The notes: generated by a model not told the origin, from the sequence alone. 64,000 nt of DNA from Actinobacillus capsulatus DSM 19761 (GCF_000374285.1 NZ_KB893941.1:46023-110022); one strand, 5' to 3'; counted from the stretch's first letter, positions 22,171-32,163 are shown. A program made the numbers and translations.

Positions 22171-22854
22171 ATGAAAAAAAATGCGATTGCATTATTAGGC
22201 CTATATATATTAAGTACATCAGTAATGGCTGATGATGTTAGCCTTAAACGTACGTTAGAAGGCATGGGCGCAACCAATGTAAAAATCAGTGATTCGGCAT
22301 TACCGGGCTTTAGAACGGCAGTTTCGAATGAAGGTGTCGTGCAAATTAGTGAGAACGGGCGTTTTGTTATTCAAGGTCAGATTTTTGAACTGAAAAACGG
22401 CAAAGCGGTTGATATTACTAATAAAGCATTACTTGCAGATTTAAATTCTCTAGAAAAAGAGATGATTATTTATTCGGCGAAGAATGAAAAACATGTAGTG
22501 ACTGTGTTTATGGATATTACTTGCCACTACTGCCATTTGATGTTCCAACGCATTAAAGAATATAACGATTTAGGCATTACGATTCGTTTTCTTGCTTTCC
22601 CTCGTGGTGGTATGAATACTCAAACGGCGAAGCAAATGGAAGCAATTTGGACATCAACAGATAAAGTAAAAGCGTTAAATGACGCAGAAAATGGTACTTT
22701 ACCAAAAGAAGTTAAAACACCAAATATTGTGAAAAAACACTATGAACTTGGAATTAAATTTGGTGTAACAGGGACACCGAATATGGTTGATAGCAGCGGT
22801 CAATTAATCGCAGGTTATGTTGAGCCGAAAGAATTACTTAAAATGCTAGAATAG
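22171..22854 (+). CDS. dsbC: Thiol:disulfide interchange protein DsbC
   Basis: Periplasmic disulfide isomerase that corrects wrong disulfides. It has 227 residues. A signal peptide covers about 1-20 (cleavage after SVMA). An N-terminal dimerisation domain follows, then a thioredoxin domain with the CHYC active site at Cys118 to Cys121 and the cis-Pro loop VTGTPNMVD. It starts 18 bases after the mepM-type gene and precedes recJ, as in the common dsbC-recJ order. A USS pair separates it from recJ. Confidence 0.94.
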   Translation: MKKNAIALLGLYILSTSVMADDVSLKRTLEGMGATNVKISDSALPGFRTAVSNEGVVQISENGRFVIQGQIFELKNGKAVDITNKALLADLNSLEKEMIIYSAKNEKHVVTVFMDITCHYCHLMFQRIKEYNDLGITIRFLAFPRGGMNTQTAKQMEAIWTSTDKVKALNDAENGTLPKEVKTPNIVKKHYELGIKFGVTGTPNMVDSSGQLIAGYVEPKELLKMLE

Positions 22855-22870
22855 CATTAATCTCTTGAAT

Positions 22871-22920
22871 ACAAGCGGTCTGATTTTGTAAAATTTTTGC
22901 AAAATTACACCGCTTGTTTT
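22871..22920 (+). terminator. Inverted uptake-signal pair after dsbC
   Basis: ACAAGCGGTCTGATTTTG and AAATTACACCGCTTGT form a stem ending in TTTT. Both arms carry the full ACAAGCGGT core. Confidence 0.6.
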
Positions 22921-22944
22921 ATTTAAAGAAAAGAAGAAAATCCA

Positions 22945-24660
22945 GTGCAAAAGTTAATCAAACAACGATCTAAACTCACATCCATAAAATTATCAGACCA
23001 TCCCCTATTAAATCGACTCTATCAAAGCCGTGGTATTGCTTCGCCTCAAGAATTAGAACGAACACTGCAATTTTTACATAGACCCAATCAATTAGCGAAT
23101 ATTGATGCAGCAGTTGAATTACTTATCGCAGCTTATAAACAGCAATCACGCATTATTATTGTCGGAGACTTTGATGCCGATGGCGCAACCAGTACGGCAT
23201 TAGCCATTCTCGCATTGCGTCAATTAGGCTTTGAAAATGTGGATTATTTGATTCCGGATCGTTTTTCGCAAGGTTATGGCTTAAGTTTAGCCGTTGCTGA
23301 AACGGTATTGGTTAAAGGTACGGATATCGTGATGACGGTCGATAACGGGATTTCTTCTTTTGAAGGTATCGATTTACTAAAAGAACACGGTATCAAAGTT
23401 TTAGTTACCGATCATCATTTGCCGGCAGAAAGTTTGCCGAATGCAGATGCAATGGTGAATCCGAATTTGGAGGATTGCTCATTTCCCTCAAAGTCTCTAG
23501 CTGGTGTTGGTGTTGCGTTTTATGTGATGTTGGCGCTACGAGGCAAAATGCGTGAATTAGGATGTTTTAAAGATAAAGAACCTAATTTAGCGGAATTATT
23601 GGATCTTGTTGCATTGGGAACAGTCGCGGATGTGGTTCCGCTTGATCACAATAATCGAATCTTAGTTCACCAAGGATTAAATCGCATTCGTTCGGGACAT
23701 TGTCGAGCAGGTATTCGCGCTTTAGCGGAAGTGTCTAAGCGAGATTTATCTTCTCTACAAGCTAGCGATTTAGGTTTTGCGATTGCTCCTCGTTTAAATG
23801 CTGCGGGTCGTTTGGAAAATATGTCACTTGGTGTAGAGCTGTTAATTGCTGACAACATGGAAATCGCTCGTCAACTAGCGTTTGAATTGGATAGTCTAAA
23901 CCAAACGCGTAAAGAGTTTGAGCAAGAAATGAAAACCGAGGCGTTGGCAATTTGTTCTAATTTACCTTCTTTAATGCAAAAAGAACAAGCACACGGTATT
24001 GTGTTATATCAGCCGGATTGGCATCAAGGCGTGATTGGCATTTTAGCTTCGCGAATTAAAGATCAATTCCATCGACCGGTTATCGCCTTTGCACAAGAGA
24101 GTGAAGACAGTGAGTATTTGAAAGGCTCGGCACGCTCAATAGCTGGGTTGCATATGCGTGATTTATTAGAACGTATAGATTCACTATATCCGGGTTTAAT
24201 TATTAAATTCGGCGGGCATGCGATGGCGGCGGGTTTAACGATTCACCAAGATAATTTTTTACGTTTCCAGAAAATATTTGATGAAATTATTAATGAAATA
24301 ATTGAACCGGAACAATTACAAGGTGTCATTTATACCGATGGGGAATTAGCTCCATCAGAATTAAATATCGAAATAGCGGAATTATTACAACAAGCAGGGC
24401 CTTGGGGACAAAACTTTCCGGAGCCTACGTTTGAAGGCGAATTTCGTTTATTGCAACAGCGTATACTAGGTGGTAAACACTTAAAGTTAATGGTCGAGCA
24501 ACCTAACGGTGGATTATTTGATGCAATTTGGTTTAATGCCGATTTGCGTTATTTTCCTGATTTATCGATTAAACAAGTTAAATTAGTTTACAAACTTGAT
24601 ATAAATGAGTTTAGAGGGAATAAAAATTTACAATTAAGAGTCGATACATTAATTATTTAG
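22945..24660 (+). CDS. recJ: Single-stranded-DNA-specific exonuclease RecJ
   Basis: 5'-3' ssDNA exonuclease of the RecF pathway and mismatch repair, cytoplasmic. It has 571 residues from a GTG start. DHH-superfamily motifs are in order: IIVGDFDADGATST (motif I), TVDNGISS (II) and VTDHHLPAE (III, the DHH itself), followed by ALGTVADVVPLDHNNR and the DHHA1 RSIAGLHMRDLLERI and KFGGHAMAAGLT elements. All catalytic Asp and His residues are visible. A short AT-rich hairpin follows at about 24661-24690. RecJ also processes incoming DNA or recombination ends in transformable relatives. Confidence 0.96.
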   Translation: MQKLIKQRSKLTSIKLSDHPLLNRLYQSRGIASPQELERTLQFLHRPNQLANIDAAVELLIAAYKQQSRIIIVGDFDADGATSTALAILALRQLGFENVDYLIPDRFSQGYGLSLAVAETVLVKGTDIVMTVDNGISSFEGIDLLKEHGIKVLVTDHHLPAESLPNADAMVNPNLEDCSFPSKSLAGVGVAFYVMLALRGKMRELGCFKDKEPNLAELLDLVALGTVADVVPLDHNNRILVHQGLNRIRSGHCRAGIRALAEVSKRDLSSLQASDLGFAIAPRLNAAGRLENMSLGVELLIADNMEIARQLAFELDSLNQTRKEFEQEMKTEALAICSNLPSLMQKEQAHGIVLYQPDWHQGVIGILASRIKDQFHRPVIAFAQESEDSEYLKGSARSIAGLHMRDLLERIDSLYPGLIIKFGGHAMAAGLTIHQDNFLRFQKIFDEIINEIIEPEQLQGVIYTDGELAPSELNIEIAELLQQAGPWGQNFPEPTFEGEFRLLQQRILGGKHLKLMVEQPNGGLFDAIWFNADLRYFPDLSIKQVKLVYKLDINEFRGNKNLQLRVDTLII

Positions 24661-24784
24661 TTTATTCTATTTCTAACCCTAGAATAAAATAATATTGTGT
24701 TGTAGAATCTGCTCGCCTATATACTGATGGATGGTATTTAGAACATATGAATGAAGTTTTTAATCTAACAAGGAACAACCAACG

Positions 24785-25633
24785 ATGAAAAATACGATTG
24801 TTTTTCGCGGATTGTTATTATCTGGTATCGCATTAGCTGTAGCTGCTTGTGGTAACTTAAGCAAAGTGACTGATGAAGGTACGACAGAAAATCCAGTATT
24901 CCCAAAAATTTCCGAATCAGAATTCAACCATGATGGTTCTCAATTCGGTTCATGGCCAAACTGGGAAAACGTTCGTCAGATCGAACGTGGTATGAACAAA
25001 GACCAATTATATAACCTAATCGGTCGCCCACACTTTGAAGAAGGGTTATATGGCGTCCGTGAGTGGGACTATGCATTTAACTATCGTGAGAATGGTGTGC
25101 ACAAAATTTGTCAATACAAAATCTTATTTGACAAAAATATGAATGCACAAAGTTTCTTCTGGTATCCGAACGGTTGTAATGGTAACTCATCATTTAACTT
25201 AAGTGGTGACTTTTTATTCGATTTCGATAAAGATACATTAACTGCGAAAGGTAAAGAAGTTGTTGATAGTGTTGCTGCACAATTAAAATCATCTGGCGCA
25301 CAACAAGTTAAAGTGGCGGGTTATACAGACCGTTTAGGTTCAGAAAAATATAACTTAGATTTATCACAACGCCGTGCGAACATGGTGAAAGCACGTTTAG
25401 TTCAACAAGGTGTGACTGCACAAATCAACGCTGTTGGCTATGGTAAAGCAAGCCAAGTTAAAGCGTGTGACGGTGAATCAGGTCAAGCATTACGTGATTG
25501 CTTACGTCCTAACCGTCGTGTGGAAATTTCTGCAAACGGTGGCGTATTAAAACAAAACGAAGGTGGTAACGTTGCGGGGCCTAACGGTCCAGCACCACTT
25601 TATCAAACGCCACAATATAACAGTAATAAATAA
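24785..25633 (+). CDS. OmpA-family outer-membrane lipoprotein with BamE-like N domain
   Basis: A 282-residue lipoprotein with two domains. A type II signal ends in AVAAC, with the lipidated Cys at 22. Residues of about 55-125 resemble the SmpA/BamE fold (RQIERGMNKDQLYNLIGRPHF and the following VREWDYAFNY). Residues of about 135-250 form an OmpA-like peptidoglycan-binding domain, with FLFDFDKDTL, VAGYTDRLG and NLDLSQRRANMVK, plus the diaminopimelate-contacting Arg in LRPNRRVEI. It probably tethers outer membrane to wall, as Pal does. Codon bias is strong, pointing to high expression. A terminator follows at 25666-25700. No standard gene name is certain. Confidence 0.85.
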   Translation: MKNTIVFRGLLLSGIALAVAACGNLSKVTDEGTTENPVFPKISESEFNHDGSQFGSWPNWENVRQIERGMNKDQLYNLIGRPHFEEGLYGVREWDYAFNYRENGVHKICQYKILFDKNMNAQSFFWYPNGCNGNSSFNLSGDFLFDFDKDTLTAKGKEVVDSVAAQLKSSGAQQVKVAGYTDRLGSEKYNLDLSQRRANMVKARLVQQGVTAQINAVGYGKASQVKACDGESGQALRDCLRPNRRVEISANGGVLKQNEGGNVAGPNGPAPLYQTPQYNSNK

Positions 25634-25665
25634 TCTACTGTTTCGTGAGAACATAGAGTAAAATA

Positions 25666-25700
25666 TAAGGGCAATCAGAATTGATTGCCTTTATTTTTTC
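25666..25700 (+). terminator. Terminator of the OmpA-family lipoprotein gene
   Basis: AAGGGCAATCA and TGATTGCCTT form a stem around GAAT, followed by a TTATTTTTT tract. Confidence 0.8.
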
Positions 25701-25727
25701 TTACCGCCCTGTAATAGGAGAATTTTT

Positions 25728-26546
25728 ATGCGTTATCAAGCGGTTGCTTTTGACTTAGATGGGACTTTACTTTCACCGAATGCGGTTATTCTGGAATCGA
25801 GCAAGCAAGCTATTCAAAAGGTACGAGAGAAAGGCGTAAAAATTTTCTTTGTAACAGGTCGCCACCATACGGCGGTGCGTCCTTACTATGCGGAAATCGG
25901 CTTGGATACGCCAGTGGTTTGCTGTAATGGTACTTATTTATATGATTTTCAACATGATAAAGTGTTATCAGGCAATCCATTAACTGCAGAACAGGCTTCC
26001 GGTTTAATTAATCAAGCACAAGCATTAGGCATTCATACGGCGGTGTATTTCCGTGATGCAATGACTTACGAACAACTTAATCCGCATTTCACCAAATTCC
26101 AAAAATGGGTTCAGTCTTGTCCTGAAGCGGTACGCCCGAATGTTTATCAACTTGAGAAGTTCCAACAAGAAATTGATAAAGGTACTACGGTTTGGAAAGT
26201 GTTAATTAGTGATCCAGATCTAGCAAAAATGCAAAGTTTTGTTGAAAAATTACCGCTTGATCAATTTAGCCCAGAATGGTCTTGGGTGGATAGAGTGGAT
26301 ATTACTAGTGTTGGTAATAGCAAAGGCGCAATGTTAGCGGAATTGCTTAAAATTGAAGGGATTGATCCGCAAAATGTGATCGCATTCGGGGATAATTTCA
26401 ATGATATCTCAATGCTAGAATTGGTGGGGCTAGGTATAGCAATGGGTGGTTCTGAAGCGGAAGTTCAACAACGAGCGGATAAAACCATCGGTTCAAATAG
26501 CGAAGACAGTATTGCCAAAGAATTAACGGAATTACTTAATTTATAA
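25728..26546 (+). CDS. HAD-superfamily Cof-type phosphatase
   Basis: A 272-residue Cof/YidA-type hydrolase (HAD subclass IIB) that probably dephosphorylates small sugar phosphates or nucleotides. Motif I is AFDLDGTLL with the nucleophile Asp at about 9. Motif II is the VTGR segment. Motifs III and IV are NSKGAML and AFGDNFNDISML near the C-terminus. The substrate cannot be told from sequence; YbiV and YidA of E. coli are the nearest types. Its TAA overlaps the narQ ATG (TAATG), so expression of the two is coupled even though no functional link is known. Confidence 0.88.
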   Translation: MRYQAVAFDLDGTLLSPNAVILESSKQAIQKVREKGVKIFFVTGRHHTAVRPYYAEIGLDTPVVCCNGTYLYDFQHDKVLSGNPLTAEQASGLINQAQALGIHTAVYFRDAMTYEQLNPHFTKFQKWVQSCPEAVRPNVYQLEKFQQEIDKGTTVWKVLISDPDLAKMQSFVEKLPLDQFSPEWSWVDRVDITSVGNSKGAMLAELLKIEGIDPQNVIAFGDNFNDISMLELVGLGIAMGGSEAEVQQRADKTIGSNSEDSIAKELTELLNL

Positions 26547-28261
26547 TGAATAAACTGGTTAATCATCCTAAGTATTCTATTGCTCGTCGCATTGGATCTT
26601 ATTTTCTTGTCATGATTGTATTTGCCTCTTTAATTAGTGGCATTTCATTAGGCATTATGTGGAGTAATAAATCGGATGCGGGTTTGATTAACGTTTCTGG
26701 ATCATTACGGATGCAGAGTTATCGTTTCCTTTATGAAATGGAACACCATCCGCAATCTATTCCGACTCGCTTAAATGAATATCGTCAAAGTTTGAACTCG
26801 CCGGAAATCCAAGACTCTCTAGCTCATAAGTGTTTATTGCCGAAAGAAGTCACGGAAGCTTATGTCAAGCTACAAGAAAGCTGGCAGGAAATGGAATCCT
26901 TTATTATCAAGCGAGATAGACATTCCTATGAAGCCAATATTGACGGCTATGCAAAGCAAGTCAATAATTTCGTGTGGTTGCTACAAGAATTTGTTGAACT
27001 AAAATTAAAAGTGGCGATCGGTGTGATAGCCGTCTCTATGTTATTGATCATTGCTTTAGCTTATTTTGGCGTATGGTACACTCGTAAACGGATTATTACA
27101 CCGCTTGATCAGTTAGTGACAGCAAGTCAGCAAGTCAAAAATGAAGATTTTGACCACATTCAGTTAGCAGTAAATGAGCCGAACGAATTAGGTTTTCTTT
27201 CTTCTGCATTTACCCAAATGGCAAGCGATTTAGCTAAACTATATGCTTCCCTTGAAGAGAAAGTAGAAGATAAAACCCGTCGTTTGATGTCGGTAAACCG
27301 TTCTTTGTTGGTATTATTCCAATGTTCTCAGCTGTTAACCGCAAAACCGGTTAATCAAAACGTCTTATTTCAAGTGTTACAAATGGTGCTTGATAATGAA
27401 CAATTACGTGGAATTGAGATTCAAGTCTATGGCGCGGACTATTGGAATGTAACGATTGATAATGCACCGGCACAAGATTGGCGTTATAACGAAATTGCGA
27501 TTGAAAACGAGAAAATTGCGTTATTACGCTGGAAACCGTCACTTTTATGTCCGGATGAGCGTTTAATCCAAAACGTATCAGAAATGATTGGTCGTAGTCT
27601 CTATGTTGTGCAGGTGCAGAAACAGCAACAACAGTTAGTATTGATGGAAGAACGCTCGATTATTGCACGAGAGTTGCATGACTCATTAGCGCAGTCACTG
27701 ACGTTTTTCAAAATACAAGTGAGTTTATTAAAACGTAATGGAGAAACTAAGCAAGATTGGAATAAGCAAAAAGAGATTTTGGATGATTTTGAAAAAGCGC
27801 TGAATGAAGCTTATAGTCAATTGCGAGAGTTACTTTCTACTTTCCGCTTAACGATTGAGGAAGCCAATCTGGCCCATGCATTAGAACGAGTATTGGATTC
27901 ATTACGTATTCGAACACCCGCTCATATTCGTTTAAATTGCAAACTCCCTTCGCAAATTTTTAGCGCACAGCAACAAGTTCATGCGCTACAGATTGTGCGT
28001 GAAGCGGTCATTAATGCAATTAAGCATGCTAATGCGAGTGAAATTGACGTGATCGCGGAAACCAATGCGGATGGTGAGCATTGCTTAATTATTCGTGATA
28101 ATGGAAAAGGTATTGCAAGCGATATTGAGCCGGAAGGTCATTATGGGCTGATTATTATGAAAGAGCGAACTGCTGAATTAAAAGGCGAGTTTAGTATTAA
28201 AAATCGTCCGGAAGGCGGCGTTGAAGTAATGGTTGTATTACCGAATATGATTGCCGCATAA
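26546..28261 (+). CDS. narQ: Nitrate/nitrite sensor histidine kinase NarQ
   Basis: Inner-membrane sensor that responds to nitrate and nitrite and phosphorylates NarP. It has 571 residues. Membrane helices at about 18-38 and 151-171 flank a periplasmic sensor domain containing the P-box NVSGSLRMQSYRF, which binds nitrate. A HAMP domain, a cysteine-poor linker and a HisKA_3 domain follow, with the phosphorylated His at 378 in ARELHDSLAQSL. The C-terminal ATPase has VREAVINAIKHANA, DNGKGI and HYGLIIMKER. No response regulator gene lies next to it. The NarQ choice over NarX fits Pasteurellaceae, which usually have NarQP only. Confidence 0.92.
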   Translation: MNKLVNHPKYSIARRIGSYFLVMIVFASLISGISLGIMWSNKSDAGLINVSGSLRMQSYRFLYEMEHHPQSIPTRLNEYRQSLNSPEIQDSLAHKCLLPKEVTEAYVKLQESWQEMESFIIKRDRHSYEANIDGYAKQVNNFVWLLQEFVELKLKVAIGVIAVSMLLIIALAYFGVWYTRKRIITPLDQLVTASQQVKNEDFDHIQLAVNEPNELGFLSSAFTQMASDLAKLYASLEEKVEDKTRRLMSVNRSLLVLFQCSQLLTAKPVNQNVLFQVLQMVLDNEQLRGIEIQVYGADYWNVTIDNAPAQDWRYNEIAIENEKIALLRWKPSLLCPDERLIQNVSEMIGRSLYVVQVQKQQQQLVLMEERSIIARELHDSLAQSLTFFKIQVSLLKRNGETKQDWNKQKEILDDFEKALNEAYSQLRELLSTFRLTIEEANLAHALERVLDSLRIRTPAHIRLNCKLPSQIFSAQQQVHALQIVREAVINAIKHANASEIDVIAETNADGEHCLIIRDNGKGIASDIEPEGHYGLIIMKERTAELKGEFSIKNRPEGGVEVMVVLPNMIAA

Positions 28262-28284
28262 TTTTTACAAAGGAAGGCAATAAA

Positions 28285-28803
28285 ATGCAGATTCGAAAAT
28301 CGACGGAAGCGGATTTTGAAACAATTTTAAATATTTATAATCAAGCAATTCCGACTCATCAAATTACGGCAGATTTGGAGTTAGCGATACCAATCAACCG
28401 CCGTGCTTGGTTCGACTTTCATCTAACCAGTGAACAGTATCCGATTTGGACAGTAGAAGATGAAAACGGCATTGCCGGCTGGTTTAGTTTTTCGCCGTTT
28501 TATGAGCGACCGGCGTTTGTGCATACCTCTGAAATTAGCATTTATTTAGACGGTAGTGCTAAAGGCAAAGGCTACGGTTCAAAAATTATTGAATTTATGC
28601 AAGCGGAAATGTTGAAGCATAATATTCATACGTTAATGGCGTATGTGTTCGAGCTGAATCAAGTCAGCCAAAATCTAATGCGTAAGCATGGTTTTGAACA
28701 GTGGGGGCGATTTCCTAATATTGCCAATATGGGCAAAGATGAACAAGGGCAAGATAAGTGGCGTACGCTATTGATGATGTCCTACCAAAAAGGCATTGAA
28801 TAA
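28285..28803 (+). CDS. GNAT-family N-acetyltransferase, phosphinothricin acetyltransferase-like
   Basis: A 172-residue acetyl-CoA-dependent transferase. It begins MQIRKSTEADFETILNIYNQ, has the substrate-side strand TVEDENGIAGWFSFSPF, the beta-bulge EISIYLDGSAKGKGYGSKI with the Q/RxxGxG-type CoA loop, and the C-terminal NLMRKHGFEQWGRF motif. This pattern is shared with the PAT/YncA subgroup that acetylates amino-acid analogues such as methionine sulfoximine. The natural substrate here is unknown. It lies 23 bases after narQ and is followed 38 bases later by rdgB. Confidence 0.83.
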   Translation: MQIRKSTEADFETILNIYNQAIPTHQITADLELAIPINRRAWFDFHLTSEQYPIWTVEDENGIAGWFSFSPFYERPAFVHTSEISIYLDGSAKGKGYGSKIIEFMQAEMLKHNIHTLMAYVFELNQVSQNLMRKHGFEQWGRFPNIANMGKDEQGQDKWRTLLMMSYQKGIE

Positions 28804-28841
28804 GCGGTCATTTTTAATCAATTTTTTGCAAAAGGATCATA

Positions 28842-29438
28842 ATGGAACGAATTAAAGTCGTGTTAGCTACGGGAAATCAAGGTAAAGCCAAAGAGATGTC
28901 GGATGTTTTGGCACAATTTGGCTTTGATGTCGTAGCGCAGAGTGAATTTGGCATTGAGTCACCGGAAGAAACCGGTTTGACTTTCATTGAAAATGCATTG
29001 TTAAAAGCACGTTATGCTTCAAAAATGACCGGACTACCAGCAATTGCGGATGATTCGGGGTTAGCGGTAGATGCACTGGGAGGCGCACCAGGGCTTTATT
29101 CCGCGCGTTATGCGGGCGAAGAAGGCAAGGATGAGGCAAATCGCCAAAAATTATTAGCTGAAATGCAAAATATTGCAGATGAAAAACGTGGGGCGAAATT
29201 TGTAAGTTGTATCGTTTTTCTACAACACGAAACGGATCCGACACCGAAAATTGCCTTAGGCGAATGTTTTGGTGAAATTTTACGTGAAGAACGTGGCCAA
29301 AATGGCTTTGGTTACGATTCTCTATTCTTCTATCCGCCCAAAAATTGCAGTTTCGCTGAGTTAGAAACCAGTGAGAAAAAGAAAATTTCACACCGTGCAA
29401 TGGCATTGGAAGTGCTAAAACAACAGTTACTAAAGTAA
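28842..29438 (+). CDS. rdgB: dITP/XTP pyrophosphatase RdgB (Ham1 family)
   Basis: Housecleaning enzyme that hydrolyses dITP, ITP and XTP to monophosphates, keeping deaminated purines out of DNA. It has 198 residues. Family motifs are [13 protein letters not shown] at the N-terminus, [47 protein letters not shown] and [10 protein letters not shown]-terminal SHRAMALE closes the site. All are intact. It starts 38 bases after the GNAT gene and is 27 bases from the ybjQ-type gene, so the run 28285-29786 is probably one transcript. Confidence 0.96.
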   Translation: MERIKVVLATGNQGKAKEMSDVLAQFGFDVVAQSEFGIESPEETGLTFIENALLKARYASKMTGLPAIADDSGLAVDALGGAPGLYSARYAGEEGKDEANRQKLLAEMQNIADEKRGAKFVSCIVFLQHETDPTPKIALGECFGEILREERGQNGFGYDSLFFYPPKNCSFAELETSEKKKISHRAMALEVLKQQLLK

Positions 29439-29465
29439 GCGAAGTGACGTTTACGAGGAGAAAAT

Positions 29466-29786
29466 ATGATTATTACCACCACACCAACCATTGAAGGTCA
29501 CCAAATCACTGAATATAAAGGTTTAGTTTTTGGTGAAGTGGTTTCCGGTGCCAATTTTATTCGTGATTTTTTTGCGAGTATTACCGATGTGATTGGTGGC
29601 CGTTCAGGCGCTTATGAAAGTAAGCTAAACAGTGCTAGACAAGAAGCATTGGCAGAATTAGAAAAAGAAGCGAAACGTGTTGGTGCAAATGCCGTGGTTG
29701 GTGTTTCTATGGAATATCAATCAATGGGCGGCGATAAAGGCATGTTTATCGTGGTTGCAACCGGCACAGCGGTGGTGATTCGCTAA
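29466..29786 (+). CDS. ybjQ: YbjQ/UPF0145 family protein
   Basis: A 106-residue protein of the YbjQ (UPF0145, putative heavy-metal-binding) family. Members form pentameric rings in crystal structures, but the function is unproven. The typical pattern is here: [32 protein letters not shown] at the N-terminus, [15 protein letters not shown] in the middle and [12 protein letters not shown] toward the end. No signal peptide or helix is seen. It is the last gene of its run and converges with fhs across a strong bidirectional terminator. Confidence 0.88.
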   Translation: MIITTTPTIEGHQITEYKGLVFGEVVSGANFIRDFFASITDVIGGRSGAYESKLNSARQEALAELEKEAKRVGANAVVGVSMEYQSMGGDKGMFIVVATGTAVVIR

Positions 29787-29849
29787 ATCTAACAAATGAG
29801 CATGAGTACTAGCGGTCATTTTTTGCCGTTATTTTGTAAATTATCCTGT

Positions 29850-29881
29850 AAAAAATCCCCGCATTTTGCGGGGATTTTTAT
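29850..29881. terminator. Bidirectional terminator between ybjQ and fhs
   Basis: AAAAATCCCCGC and GCGGGGATTTTT form a strong stem around ATTTT. It is symmetrical, so it should serve both convergent genes. Confidence 0.93.
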
Positions 29882-29892
29882 GTTCGCTATGT

Positions 29893-31563
29893 TTAGAATA
29901 AACCGGTAATTAAGCCGTTTTCATCCACATCAATACGATTTGCTGCTGGTATTTTCGGTAAGCCCGGCATACGCATAATACTGCCGCAAATCGCAACGAT
30001 AAAGCCGGCGCCAGCAGACACACTAATACTGCGTACGGTAACGCTAAAGCCTGTCGGGCAACCGAGTAATTTTGCATTATCGCTTAATGAATATTGTGTC
30101 TTCGCCATACAAATCGGTAATTTATCTAGACCTAATTTTTCCAGATTTTTAATTTCCGCTAGGGCTTCGGCACTAAAATTCACATCATCCGCACCATAGA
30201 TTTTTTGTGCGATCGCTTTGATTTTGTTTTGCACGCTTTCATTTACGTCATAGACGAAATTAAAACGATTTTGTTGTTCATCAATCGCTTTTAACACTTT
30301 TTGTGCTAAGTCTACACCACCGACACCACCTTTACCCCAAACTTCAGTGAGCGATACTTCCACACCTTGTTCCGCACAAGCGCTCTGAATTAGGGCTAAT
30401 TCTGCATCGGTATCAGATACAAAGCGGTTTAATGCGACCACTACCGGTAAACCGAATACATTTTTGAGGTTACTGATATGTTTAAGCAGATTTGGTAAAC
30501 CTTGTTGTAAAGCGGTTAAACTTTCTTCAGCTAAATTCGCTTTTTCAACACCACAGTTATATTTCAAGGCCTTAACGGTTGCAACGACCACCGCCACATC
30601 CGGTTTAAGGTCAGCTAAACGGCATTTAATATCACAGAATTTTTCTGCGCCTAAATCCGCACCAAAGCCGGCTTCCGTTACTGCATAATCGCCTAAATGT
30701 AATGCTAAACGGGTTGCAGTAACCGAGTTACAACCGTGAGCGATATTGGCAAACGGGCCACCGTGAATAAAGGCAGGGCTGCCTTCAATCGTTTGTACTA
30801 AATTCGGTTTAATCGCATCTTTCAACAATGCTGCCATTGCACCGTGCGCATTTAAATCTTTTGCATAAACTGGTTGTTTGTCAGTGGTGTAGGCAACTAA
30901 GATATTACCTAAACGTGTTTTTAAATCGGCAAGATCTTTAGCTAAACAGAAAATCGCCATCACTTCCGAAGCCACAGTAATATCGAAACCGTCCGGACGA
31001 ATCACACCGTCTGTCGGATTACCCAAACCGCCTAATACGTTACGTAATTGACGATCGTTCATATCAATTACTCGACGCCATAACACACGTTTGGTATCAA
31101 TATTTAACGCATTGCCTTGGTAGATATGGTTATCCAATAATGCCGCCAATAGGTTATTGGCACTGGTGATAGCGTGGAAATCGCCAGTAAAGTGCAGATT
31201 GATATCTTCCATTGGCAGCACTTGCGCATAGCCACCGCCCGCCGCTCCGCCTTTCACACCGAATACCGGACCTAATGACGGTTCACGTGCCGCAACCACT
31301 GCATTTTTACCAAGCCGGTTTAAAGCATCGGTTAAACCGATGGTTACGGTGGTTTTTCCTTCGCCTGCCGGAGTCGGGTTAATAGCGGTAACTAAAATTA
31401 ATTTACCGTTTTTAGCTGGTAATTTGAAAGCATCCGCCGGATTAATTTTCGCTTTATATTTGCCGTATTGTTCGATTTGATCGGCATTTAAACCTAATTT
31501 CTCCGCAATTTTATTAATAGGCTGCATAATGGCAGCTTGAGCAATTTCTACATCGCTTTTCAT
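29893..31563 (-). CDS. fhs: Formate-tetrahydrofolate ligase
   Basis: Makes 10-formyl-tetrahydrofolate from formate, THF and ATP, feeding purine synthesis and initiator-tRNA formylation. It has 556 residues, the bacterial monofunctional length. The P-loop is [17 protein letters not shown], followed by [23 protein letters not shown] (shared by all FTHFS enzymes), FTGDFHAI and [15 protein letters not shown]. The start has a perfect GGAGG. A PurR-type operator lies 15-30 bases upstream. Pasteurellaceae produce formate through pyruvate formate-lyase, so this enzyme lets them recycle it. Confidence 0.96.
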   Translation of the reverse strand: MKSDVEIAQAAIMQPINKIAEKLGLNADQIEQYGKYKAKINPADAFKLPAKNGKLILVTAINPTPAGEGKTTVTIGLTDALNRLGKNAVVAAREPSLGPVFGVKGGAAGGGYAQVLPMEDINLHFTGDFHAITSANNLLAALLDNHIYQGNALNIDTKRVLWRRVIDMNDRQLRNVLGGLGNPTDGVIRPDGFDITVASEVMAIFCLAKDLADLKTRLGNILVAYTTDKQPVYAKDLNAHGAMAALLKDAIKPNLVQTIEGSPAFIHGGPFANIAHGCNSVTATRLALHLGDYAVTEAGFGADLGAEKFCDIKCRLADLKPDVAVVVATVKALKYNCGVEKANLAEESLTALQQGLPNLLKHISNLKNVFGLPVVVALNRFVSDTDAELALIQSACAEQGVEVSLTEVWGKGGVGGVDLAQKVLKAIDEQQNRFNFVYDVNESVQNKIKAIAQKIYGADDVNFSAEALAEIKNLEKLGLDKLPICMAKTQYSLSDNAKLLGCPTGFSVTVRSISVSAGAGFIVAICGSIMRMPGLPKIPAANRIDVDENGLITGLF

Positions 31564-31576
31564 TCATCCTCCAGAT

Positions 31577-31592
31577 TGGCAAACGTTTGCTT
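31577..31592. promoter_or_regulatory. PurR-type operator upstream of fhs
   Basis: TGGCAAACGTTTGCTT contains the perfect palindrome GCAAACGTTTGC, matching the PurR consensus ACGCAAACGTTTNCNT. It lies just before the fhs ribosome binding site, where repressor binding would block transcription. Confidence 0.75.
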
Positions 31593-31663
31593 TTTTCAAC
31601 CCTGCTAGAATATGCTAAAATCCGTTTAAAATAAAGAACTGTAACAGATATTTAACAAAAAAG

Positions 31664-32110
31664 ATGACGAATCAATTAACGCCAAACTTTTGGCAAACAA
31701 AAAGCCTGCTTGAAATGAATGATGCGGAATGGGAAGCATTGTGTGACGGTTGTGGAAAATGTTGTTACCGCAAATATATTCAAGGCAGAGGCAAACGAGA
31801 GCGTTTGTATTACACTTCGGTCGCTTGTAATTTGTTGGACGTGGATAGTGGGCGTTGTACTAATTATCCGAATCGTTTCAAAATTGAACAGGATTGTACC
31901 AAATTAACCAAGAAAAATTTGCCTGATTTTGGCTGGTTGCCGAAAACCTGTGCTTACCGTTTACTTTATGAAGGTAAGCCGTTATTTGATTGGCATCCGT
32001 TGATCTCTAACGATCTACAATCGGTAAAAAAAGCGAATATTCTCATTCCAAACGGCATTCATGAAAAAGATGTGATAGATTGGTTTGAATTTGTGATTGA
32101 TGAGGTTTAA
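31664..32110 (+). CDS. ycgN: UPF0260 / YcgN family Cys-cluster protein
   Basis: A 148-residue protein of the CxxCxxCC family. The motif CDGCGKCC is at about 27-34, followed by a CNLLDVDSGRCTNYPNR segment and a third Cys in LPKTCAYRLL, together a likely metal or Fe-S binding set. E. coli YcgN is a homologue of unknown function. The frame is intact and of family length. It is divergent from fhs (start to start about 100 bases) and is separated from ydfG by a USS pair. Confidence 0.88.
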   Translation: MTNQLTPNFWQTKSLLEMNDAEWEALCDGCGKCCYRKYIQGRGKRERLYYTSVACNLLDVDSGRCTNYPNRFKIEQDCTKLTKKNLPDFGWLPKTCAYRLLYEGKPLFDWHPLISNDLQSVKKANILIPNGIHEKDVIDWFEFVIDEV

Positions 32111-32113
32111 GCT

Positions 32114-32163
32114 AATAAGCGGTCATATTTTGTAAAAATTTTGCAAAATATGACCGCTTGTTA
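32114..32163 (+). terminator. Inverted uptake-signal pair after ycgN
   Basis: ATAAGCGGTCATATTTTG and CAAAATATGACCGCTTGT form a perfect 16-bp stem around a short loop, followed by TTATTT. Confidence 0.65.

Noticed and set aside
28984..29406. 140-codon minus-strand frame inside rdgB
   Set aside because: Antisense shadow of rdgB, with no start signal or family match.
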